A DNA stretch of 32,630 nt from a virus. This document shows positions 6,451 through 12,359 of this stretch, piece by piece. Position numbers and translations under genes: made by a program. Numbering within the stretch: the first letter of the stretch is position 1; each line of letters opens with the position of its first letter. Location of the stretch: IMG/VR virus record IMGVR_UViG_3300033150_000822, positions 1 to 32,630 of that record. The stretch is one strand, 5' to 3'. Below the pieces are notes generated by a model. It searched no databases, was not told where the DNA came from, and saw nothing but the letters and a program-made list of their open reading frames with translations.

Positions 6451-7080
6451 ACGAAAGCGAAAAAAACGGAGCGAGAAAACGGGATTAATCCCGAAATAAC
6501 GAACGAAAATACCCCTAAAGAGATTTTAGGAGGTATAAAAGACGTTAAATCCGTAAAAGAGGCTAAAAAGTTTCTTTTAGAGGATTTATACGATAAATTC
6601 TACCCCGATTTCGAAAATAGAGACTATTTTCGAGATAGAGCGGATTTACTCGGGGGAGACGTATTAGAAGAGGTTTTCCTTTTCTTAAGTAAGTCTAAAA
6701 TACCGATAGAGGAATTAGATTACTTTATAGGGAATTTAAGCGAGAGGATACACGCCGATTCGATATACGAGTACGAAAACCTCGTTAAAATCCTTTCGAG
6801 AGCTATAAAGGGGTTCGTTTTTAAAAAGGAGAGAAAATATCTCCTTTTAAACTCTTTAGAAAATAAATTAATAAAGAATTACGGAAAGAACCCCGAAACG
6901 GGAGTTTATAAGCTTATAACTCCCGAAGAAGCTTTAGAAACGGTTAAGGAGGCTTTAGAAAGGTTAGATTACGAGGAGATAGCTATTAAGGAGTTTATAG
7001 TAAGAATAACTCCCGAAATAGCCTCCTATAAGAGATTAGACGTCTATAAGGTTTTAAAAGTAGTAAAGGAGGCGATTTAA
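6451..7080 (+). CDS. Unknown protein with a predicted ACG start, gene 1 of the CA/TG-free operon
   Basis: This is a 209-residue frame with no stop codon. GGAGGAG (6438-6444) lies six bases before ACG at 6451, exactly where ATG would be expected. The frame is open only from 6424 and contains no ATG, GTG or TTG at all, so initiation must use a non-NTG codon; ACG is the best placed. The protein is normal-looking and charged (for example DLYDKFYPDFENRDYF, then EALERLDYEEIAIKEFIVRI near the C terminus), probably helical. It has no Met, Cys, Gln or Trp and one His (codon at 6751, one of the few CA steps). Arginine is mostly AGA or AGG (8 of 10). No family is recognised. It is followed without gap by the gene at 7081. 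Confidence 0.7.
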   Translation, partial: TKAKKTERENGINPEITNENTPKEILGGIKDVKSVKEAKKFLLEDLYDKFYPDFENRDYFRDRADLLGGDVLEEVFLFLSKSKIPIEELDYFIGNLSERIHADSIYEYENLVKILSRAIKGFVFKKERKYLLLNSLENKLIKNYGKNPETGVYKLITPEEALETVKEALERLDYEEIAIKEFIVRITPEIASYKRLDVYKVLKVVKEAI

Positions 7081-7275
7081 ACGTTTAAACTTTCTTTAGA
7101 AGAAAAAGAACGATTAGATAGGCTAAGGAGGGTAAAACTACCCTCTATTTCTATTTCGGAGGAAGAATTTTTCCTTATTTCCGAAATAGAGGAAGAAATC
7201 GAGCTTAAAAGGATATACGAAGATACCCCTATCCTTAATATAGATATAGAGGATAGGTATAGGAGGAATAGATAA
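7081..7275 (+). CDS. Unknown small acidic protein with a predicted ACG start, gene 2 of the CA/TG-free operon
   Basis: This is a 64-residue frame that starts immediately after the TAA of the previous gene. GGAGG (7068-7072) lies eight bases before ACG at 7081, the same arrangement as gene 1. No NTG codon exists in the frame. The product is mixed-charge, with a run of acidic residues in the middle (SEEEFFLISEIEEEIELKR) and an arginine-rich end (EDRYRRNR), likely helical. It contains no Met, Cys, His, Gln or Trp. It ends 15 bases before the ATG of gene 3. Function is unknown; the tight spacing points to a shared complex or pathway with its neighbours. Confidence 0.6.
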   Translation, partial: TFKLSLEEKERLDRLRRVKLPSISISEEEFFLISEIEEEIELKRIYEDTPILNIDIEDRYRRNR

Positions 7276-7290
7276 ACGGAGGCGAAAAAT

Positions 7291-7695
7291 ATGTTTAAAG
7301 AGACCGAAAAACTTAATATAGAGAATTTAAGAAGATTAGAGGAAATTAAATCCGAGTTAAGAGAATTTAACGAGGAAAACGAGGTTAATTTCCTTATACT
7401 CGGATTAAATATCGGGAAAGAGGGAAAGACTAACGTTATAAGTCTCTCTTCCGATATAGAGAAACTTTTTATTCCTAAAAAGGGAATAGGAAGCGAAAAC
7501 GAGAGATCGGAGGAGTTCGATAGATTAGAGCGTGCCGTTTTCGATTTTAACGAAAAATTCGGGTCGGATTACGTTTTAATCTCCGAATTTTTTATTAAAG
7601 AGGAAGATAAGGTTTTTAAAACCTTAAAGGAGGAAATAAAAGACTTAAATAAGAGATTAAGGGAATATAGTAACTTATTTAAGTCTAAACCTTAA
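7291..7695 (+). CDS. Unknown coiled-coil-like protein, gene 3 of the CA/TG-free operon
   Basis: This is a 134-residue protein beginning MFKETEKLNIENLRRLEEIK. Unlike its two upstream neighbours it has a regular ATG at 7291, preceded by GGAGG at 7278-7282. That ATG supplies one of only four TG steps in the whole tract. The N-terminal and C-terminal thirds look like long charged helices (LRRLEEIKSELREFNEE and KTLKEEIKDLNKRLREYS), consistent with coiled coil. The middle has strand-like segments (NFLILGLNIG, TNVISLSS). It contains no Cys, His, Gln or Trp and no internal Met. No family is recognised. Confidence 0.75.
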   Translation: MFKETEKLNIENLRRLEEIKSELREFNEENEVNFLILGLNIGKEGKTNVISLSSDIEKLFIPKKGIGSENERSEEFDRLERAVFDFNEKFGSDYVLISEFFIKEEDKVFKTLKEEIKDLNKRLREYSNLFKSKP

Positions 7696-8363
7696 TTTCT
7701 CTTTATTTTTCCTTTCTTTTCTTATTTAAACCCGAATTTTAATATTTTTCTATTAAAAATCTAAAATTCTCCCTTTTAAGATATATAAATCCCTCTAAAG
7801 AAGCTTGAAATATATATTAACGTATATTTAAGCTCCTAAACCTAAAAGAAGCCTAAATATCCGAGATTTATATATCTTAACGCAAATTAGAGGCTATTTT
7901 CCCCTCCTTTTCTCTATATCTAACTAAAATCTCCCTTATTCCTTTTTTAAAGCCTATTCCTACCTTTATTTTCTATTTAAAGGCTATTCTTCCCTTTATA
8001 GAATAAATAAAAGGGGTATAGCTCTTCTATGCTAGCCTGTCCTCCGTAAAAATGTCAGCTTTCAAAATCTTAATATAAGTAACCACTAATATACTAATAC
8101 GTTATATCAATATACACAACCCCTTTTTAATATTATAGTTATATATAAGAACTAACTAATATACTAATATACTAATACCCTAGAATATCAATATACTCGA
8201 AATCCTCCAAAAAAGAGTTCCCTCTTAAGTAAATACTAATATACTAATATGTCGAGGAGAAAAAAGGAAAACCAGCAATTTGTATAAGTCCAAAGATTGT
8301 CTAACAAAGCCTCTCCTATGAGAATTTGTAACGAATCAATTTATCAGGATGTTAGAAGTTCCT
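7696..8363. other. Intergenic region: end of the CA/TG-free tract, then iteron-like repeats
   Basis: Bases 7696-8029 continue the CA/TG-free composition, are pyrimidine-rich just after the operon stop (CTTTATTTTTCCTTTC near 7701) and could end its transcript. Normal composition resumes abruptly at 8030. Bases 8085-8250 hold three blocks of ACTAATAT repeats. No gene is visible on either strand. Confidence 0.5.
8085..8250. repeat. Iteron-like ACTAATAT repeat blocks
   Basis: Three blocks of tandem ACTAATAT octamers start at 8085 (2 units), 8155 (3 units) and 8235 (2 units), spaced 70 and 80 bases apart. The first two blocks end in ACTAATAC and are each followed within ten bases by the same 12-mer, ATATCAATATAC (8104-8115 and 8185-8196). 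Regularly spaced iterons next to a structured A/T-rich region are typical of replication origins or of operators for a multimeric repressor. No encoded initiator is recognised here. Confidence 0.7.
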
Positions 8364-8507
8364 TTATCTATGTAGAAGCGTGAAGGAAACTTCTCCACCT
8401 TCAACATTCAGCGTAAACTTTATGTTATCGAGGTAGAAGTCATCGTGTGCACTCTCCACTTGTTTTATAGTCTCCTCGACGAAACTACTCACATCTTTTA
8501 ATTTCAT
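8364..8507 (-). CDS. Small acidic protein, unknown function
   Basis: This is a 47-residue protein (MKLKDVSSFVEETIKQVESA...). The frame is open further upstream, but GGAGGCGAAC lies directly before the ATG at 8505-8507, so this is the start. An N-terminal helix is followed by two strands (LDNIKFTLNVEG and GEVSFTLLH). The size and alpha-beta-beta order are reminiscent of small trypsin-co-occurring-type domains, but I cannot name it. It is translated from the same leftward message as the zinc protein at 8521, whose stop is 13 bases upstream. Confidence 0.65.
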   Translation of the reverse strand: MKLKDVSSFVEETIKQVESAHDDFYLDNIKFTLNVEGGEVSFTLLHR

Positions 8508-8520
8508 ATGTTCGCCTCCT

Positions 8521-8730
8521 TTAACCAAACGTTTTGACATTTTCATTAGTAGTAAGATGCTGAAGGGTTTTTTTACAAATATCTGGTCGGACAAAATTAG
8601 ACACATTAACGTTGAACACTTTACAATGATACACGCCATCCTTTTCCTCTAAATTAGGACAACCCTTACATGAGTTGTTCTCTCTCACTACTACTTGTGT
8701 CCTCACAATTTCTTCAGCCATACGTTTCAT
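8521..8730 (-). CDS. Small cysteine-rich, probably zinc-binding protein
   Basis: This is a 69-residue protein. CKGC (about residues 21-24), a cysteine in YHCKVF (about 36) and a final one in DICKK (about 52) could form a four-cysteine metal site. Start choice is uncertain: ATG at 8728-8730 (MKRMAEE) or four codons later; neither has a strong ribosome-binding site. A TATA-like run (TATATTTTTT on the minus strand near 8772-8783) upstream would drive this two-gene leftward unit, divergent from the late operon. Confidence 0.6.
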   Translation of the reverse strand: MKRMAEEIVRTQVVVRENNSCKGCPNLEEKDGVYHCKVFNVNVSNFVRPDICKKTLQHLTTNENVKTFG

Positions 8731-8809
8731 CTCAAAACCAAATTCCAGATGAACACTGCCTACATATTTTCTAAAAAATATACGGGCAAGTTAAAAATCA
8801 CACCTGAGA

Positions 8810-8873
8810 GGAGAGCAGAGAAGAAGACGCTGGCAACAGATGGGAGGTGAATAGATGATGCCCTCTGCTCTCC
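8810..8873. repeat. 11-bp inverted repeat with long loop, possible small RNA or operator
   Basis: GGAGAGCAGAG (8810-8820) is exactly complementary to CTCTGCTCTCC (8863-8873) around a 42-base loop. The loop includes GGGAGGTGAATAGATGATG, which holds a ribosome-binding-like GGAGGTGA and a C-box-like ATGATG. It may be an operator bound by a dimer, a small structured RNA, or the leader of a very short peptide. Confidence 0.5.
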
Positions 8874-8994
8874 ATAAAACATGAACCATTTTCTTTGAAA
8901 TTCCTATATAATATATACTTCTCTCTCTTCGTTTAAATAATTTGCTGTTATTTAAAATTATTATTTTTATAAAAAATTAAGTGAAGTTCATCGC

Positions 8995-9010
8995 AAAGCT
9001 TATATATAGG
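8995..9010 (+). promoter_or_regulatory. Archaeal-type promoter of the virion operon
   Basis: AAAGCTTATATATAGG combines a purine-rich BRE-like CGCAAAG with a strong TATA box. A start site about 25 bases downstream (near 9030) gives a leader of about 45 bases before the small terminase ATG. Confidence 0.6.
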
Positions 9011-9074
9011 TTGTTTCTAAAATATAGTAAATGTTTCACATCGGAAGTTTCATCATTAATAAAAGTGGGTCGTC

Positions 9075-9617
9075 ATGACATTAGAAGGCTCTTGTAAAGT
9101 CTGTAGATTATCGAAAAAAGATAGAACTGACGTAGAGCAACTCATCGAAAACGGGGTGTCTTTGAAGGCTGTGGCAGCAGAGTATAATATACCGGTGAGA
9201 GAGTTAAAAAGACACATGAAGCTCCATACAAAGAAAGCTATGGGGAAAGTTGAAACCTCCACAGGTATAGAATATGATGAACATTATAGATTAGCAAACT
9301 TAGAAAAATTTAAGAGCATGTCAGGAGAACAAATACTAGAATCCATGGTTCCTAAGATTGCTGAGCGTATTGAAGTTCTATTAACAGGAGACCCAGATAG
9401 TGCAACAATTAATAAACAAATCACTCTTCTTATCGAGGCTCTTCGTAAGGCGTGTATGTCTATTGCTGAACTCAAAAGAGAGCTTGCGTCAGAGACCCAT
9501 ATCACATTAATACAGTTTAACACACTCCGCTCATTAGTTCTTGAGGAATTGCCACCAGAATATAGAAAGAAAATAATCGATAAATTAGGTGATGTTATTG
9601 ACGCAGACTCTCTCTGA
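9075..9617 (+). CDS. Probable small terminase subunit
   Basis: This is a 180-residue protein just upstream of, and overlapping, the large terminase, the usual place for the DNA-recognition subunit. Residues about 8-47 contain a CxxC (CKVC) and then a helix-turn-helix (VEQLIENGVSLKAVAAEYNI, PVRELKRHMKLH), as in small terminases that bind the packaging site. The C-terminal two thirds are helical and could oligomerise. The start is the first ATG after the late promoter; the ribosome-binding site is weak (GTGGGT). Its stop lies 20 bases inside the large-terminase frame, so the two are translationally coupled. Role is inferred from position and the HTH, not from a family match. Confidence 0.7.
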   Translation: MTLEGSCKVCRLSKKDRTDVEQLIENGVSLKAVAAEYNIPVRELKRHMKLHTKKAMGKVETSTGIEYDEHYRLANLEKFKSMSGEQILESMVPKIAERIEVLLTGDPDSATINKQITLLIEALRKACMSIAELKRELASETHITLIQFNTLRSLVLEELPPEYRKKIIDKLGDVIDADSL

Positions 9618-11013
9618 AAGACTTCTTGGTGAATTGAAGGCATACGAAGACCCAACATACTTCTGTAAACATGTGTTAGGCATTAAGCAATTCCCCATAC
9701 AAGAAGAACTCATGAAACTTTTCTACTTATCGCCACAGAAATATCGTGAACTCATACTTATTGCTGGAAGACGTGCTGGTAAGACAGAACTAGCATCTCA
9801 GTTCTCCACATATGAAGCATTTAAACTTATCTGTTTAAAGGATCCAGCTAAACATTTTGGATTAGCAAAAGGACAGGAAATCTTCATAATCAACGTAGCT
9901 AGCAGCAAGGAGCAAGCTCTTGACACAGTATTTGCGGCAATATCAAATAAGATATACAACTCCGACTGGTTTCAATCACAAAACTACAAAGAACGGTACA
10001 ATGAATTTCGTTTTACGGAGTGTAATGTAACAATCAGATCAGATCATTCTAACTCATCGTCGTTAGTTGGAAGAACAATTAAGTGTGCCATCCTCGACGA
10101 ACTTGCCAGATTCACTGATAGATCGAAGAAATCATCTGCGCAAGCAGTGTACGCAGCAATAACATACTCTACAGCATCCTTCGGAGATCAGGGAGTTGTT
10201 ATATCAATCACATCTCCAATCTACGCTAATGATTTCTCAATGCAGCTGTACCATAAATCTAAGAAAATCCCCAATATGCTCGGAAGGCTGTATCCCACTT
10301 GGGTAATGAATCCAAACATAAGTAGGAAATCACTTCAATCTGAATTTGATAAAAACCCCGAACTAGCAGAGAGAGACTTTGGAGCAAACCCGTCATCTGA
10401 ATTAGAATCATACTATAAGGAAAAATGGAGAATCCGACTCGAAGACAACATTCATGACGACACAGCACTGTACGATGGAAAACTCATAAACACTGGTAGG
10501 GAAAACACCACATACGTTCTTGCTGGAGACCCCGCATACAAAAATGATGCATTCGGCTTAGCACTAGGGCACGTAGAAATCGGTGGGAACATAGTCATTG
10601 ACATCATTCATAGATTCAAACCTCAAGGTGAGGGTAGAGAAGTCTCATCCAGAGAAGTAAAAACACTGATTATGGACATCATTAAAAACTACAACGTCAC
10701 TCTTTTCCTCACAGACATATGGTCTTACACAGAGATCATAGATGAACTTAAAGAGGCTGGTGTTCGTGTTGAAAGACATACAGTCAAGAAAGAAGATCAT
10801 GATCGATTGAAAGAAAAAATTTACACACAAACTATCAAATATCCTAGAGATGAAGTGTTCTTTAAGGAACTTGAATCTCTCGAACTTATAAGAGGCAAGA
10901 AAGTTGACCATCCAAGAGAAGGCTCTAAAGATGTGGCCGATGCAGTAGCGAATGTTGTATACGGACTCACTGAAGTTGGAGCTTATCAGCCTCCCATATT
11001 TATGCAGGTGTGA
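9598..11013 (+). CDS. terL: Large terminase subunit (packaging ATPase and nuclease)
   Basis: About 471 residues, normal for the family. The N-terminal ATPase has Walker A GRRAGKT (residues 57-63 from this start) and Walker B CAILDE (163-168). The C-terminal RNase H-like nuclease shows its acidic residues in GDPAYKND (near 310), in LTDIW (near 374) and in DVADAVANVVYG (near 450). It pumps DNA into the capsid through the portal and cuts it at the end. The frame is open from GTG 9589 and ATG 9592, but GGTGAT at 9588-9593 with four bases of spacing points to TTG at 9598. It overlaps the small terminase by 20 bases and reaches the start of the portal gene. Confidence 0.95.
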   Translation: MTQTLSERLLGELKAYEDPTYFCKHVLGIKQFPIQEELMKLFYLSPQKYRELILIAGRRAGKTELASQFSTYEAFKLICLKDPAKHFGLAKGQEIFIINVASSKEQALDTVFAAISNKIYNSDWFQSQNYKERYNEFRFTECNVTIRSDHSNSSSLVGRTIKCAILDELARFTDRSKKSSAQAVYAAITYSTASFGDQGVVISITSPIYANDFSMQLYHKSKKIPNMLGRLYPTWVMNPNISRKSLQSEFDKNPELAERDFGANPSSELESYYKEKWRIRLEDNIHDDTALYDGKLINTGRENTTYVLAGDPAYKNDAFGLALGHVEIGGNIVIDIIHRFKPQGEGREVSSREVKTLIMDIIKNYNVTLFLTDIWSYTEIIDELKEAGVRVERHTVKKEDHDRLKEKIYTQTIKYPRDEVFFKELESLELIRGKKVDHPREGSKDVADAVANVVYGLTEVGAYQPPIFMQV

Positions 11014-11015
11014 AT

Positions 11016-12359
11016 ATGAAATTAAGTTTAGAATTAAGGAAACGAAATGAACAGATCATACAGAAGTTGAAAGCTGTGAAGAAGATAAATGTAAATTTAA
11101 GAAGGCCTAGAACTCCTAGAATCCCACATATGTCTATTCCTAAAGTTGACATACCAGATTTCAATATATCAATGCCCTCAGCTTCCCCTGAACTCTATGA
11201 CGTAAAACTCACTGATGATTACAATCCTAAAACAGTATCTGATGCCTTTGATATTGCCTGGGAAAGAACAGATAAGTTCTCTACATGGTACAATATATAC
11301 GAGCAAGAGGCTTTGGTTAGAGCTTGTATTGATACACTTGCGTATTTCGCAACATGTAAGGGATATTTCGTAACAACTGACAACCCCATTAAACAAGAAG
11401 CACTCGATGAGATAAATATGATGAATTATAAAATCAACATTGAGACATCTATGGGAATCGGGGTCAGAAGAATGTACATATATGGAGTATCCCCATTTGA
11501 GAAAGCTAGGAATAAGAAGGGGAACATCAGGAAGCTTATACCTCTTGATCCAGCAAAGCTCGAACCCACAATTGGTAAAAAACATAACATCGAGAAGTAT
11601 GTGTACAACAGCAATATAGAGTTGAGGCCAGAAGACGTTCTCTTACTGGTCAACAATCCATTAGAGAAACCATATGAGGGCTTCTCTAAAATACATCCAA
11701 TTGAAAATGCTGTGTTACTTAAGCGTCATCTCGAACATGACATCAAAGAAGCTGCACTCCGTCTTTGGGCTCCAGCAGCACATATTCAGCTTGATACAAC
11801 TGGTCTAACTCCCACACAGGAAAGACTTGCTATACAAAAGTTTATAAACAATCTAATCCCTGGGAAGTCTCTGGTCACAAATAAAAGTGTAGACTACAGT
11901 AAAATTGATGTCCGACCCGATATGGTTGCATTGGTCAAAACATGGGAAGCAACAAATGAAGAAATAATTGGAAACTTCGGTGTACCAAAAGCACTTCTTG
12001 CGAGAGAAAAAACAATGAATAGAGCCACTCTCGAATACAGCATAAAAGCAATGTATGAGGGTGTAATCAGAGGCTTACAGACATACTTAGGTAGAGAAAT
12101 TGAAAGTCAACTTTATCAAGACGTCCTAGAGAGATACGGGATTAAAGATGAAATCGTCACACATAATTGGAAACCATTTGAGAAGGAAGACTTAGCGAGA
12201 CTCGCAAACGCTGTTTGTGCTCTGTATGAAGATGAGATAATTGATAAGTTCAAATCATGGGAGCTTTTAGCTCTCGGTTCTTATAGTCCTCATAAAATCA
12301 AAGAGGCAGACGATAAGAAATATGAAGAGTCTGATTCAATAAGAGAAGTGATTAAATGA
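11016..12359 (+). CDS. Portal protein
   Basis: About 447 residues, directly after the large terminase. The N-terminal 60 residues are basic and proline-rich (RRPRTPRIPHMSIPK). The core follows the usual portal pattern: an ACIDTLAYFATCKGYFV helix, LIPLDPAKLEP, and late in the protein FGVPKALLAREKTMNRATLE, a motif found in many portals just before the C-terminal wing. Twelve copies would form the ring through which DNA is packaged and to which the neck attaches. The start is ATG 11016 with GGTGTGA in front; GTG 11010 is also in frame. The stop overlaps the next gene in an ATGA arrangement. Confidence 0.85.
   Translation: MKLSLELRKRNEQIIQKLKAVKKINVNLRRPRTPRIPHMSIPKVDIPDFNISMPSASPELYDVKLTDDYNPKTVSDAFDIAWERTDKFSTWYNIYEQEALVRACIDTLAYFATCKGYFVTTDNPIKQEALDEINMMNYKINIETSMGIGVRRMYIYGVSPFEKARNKKGNIRKLIPLDPAKLEPTIGKKHNIEKYVYNSNIELRPEDVLLLVNNPLEKPYEGFSKIHPIENAVLLKRHLEHDIKEAALRLWAPAAHIQLDTTGLTPTQERLAIQKFINNLIPGKSLVTNKSVDYSKIDVRPDMVALVKTWEATNEEIIGNFGVPKALLAREKTMNRATLEYSIKAMYEGVIRGLQTYLGREIESQLYQDVLERYGIKDEIVTHNWKPFEKEDLARLANAVCALYEDEIIDKFKSWELLALGSYSPHKIKEADDKKYEESDSIREVIK

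Larger units (their letters stand above)
5078..8029. other. CA/TG dinucleotide-depleted tract
   Basis: Reading every base from 5078 to 8029, I find only 11 CA or TG steps: CA at 5287, 5437, 5485, 5628, 5807, 6751 and 7883, and TG at 5691, 7292, 7533 and 7806. Ordinary 60-base lines counted elsewhere (3061, 9061, 20161) each contain 6-8, so roughly 300 would be expected here. The longest clean run is about 940 bases (5809-6750). Other steps such as AC, GT, AG, CT, CG, GC and TA are all common. The depletion covers coding and non-coding DNA alike, crosses codon boundaries, and switches on and off sharply at both ends. Its cause is not visible. Confidence 0.95.
8731..9074. other. Divergent promoter region between leftward genes and the late operon
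   Basis: This gap separates the leftward pair (8730 down) from the rightward virion operon (9075 up). It contains a leftward TATA-like element near 8772-8783, a long inverted repeat at 8810-8873, a second A/T-rich element near 8905-8920 (CTATATAATATATAC) and the rightward late promoter near 8995-9010. Transcription must be controlled here in both directions. Confidence 0.55.

Noticed and set aside
5078-8029. Recent deaminase-type hypermutation as the cause of CA/TG loss
   Set aside because: Conversion to TA would create stops from Gln codons and conversion to CG would give mostly CGN arginine; the three frames are intact and use mainly AGA/AGG. It is not fully excluded for the non-coding part.
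8014-8060. tRNA-like start (GGGGTATAGCTC) at the right edge of the CA/TG-free tract
   Set aside because: Only a TAGC/GCTA stem can be formed; there is no anticodon arm, no TTC-type T loop and no matching acceptor strand.
8085-8250. The repeat blocks as a CRISPR array
   Set aside because: The units are 8 bases, directly tandem and A/T-only, with irregular block lengths and no unique 30-40 base spacers; iterons fit better.
9284-9658. Minus-strand frame of 124 residues
   Set aside because: It is antisense to the small and large terminase genes and has no ribosome-binding site.
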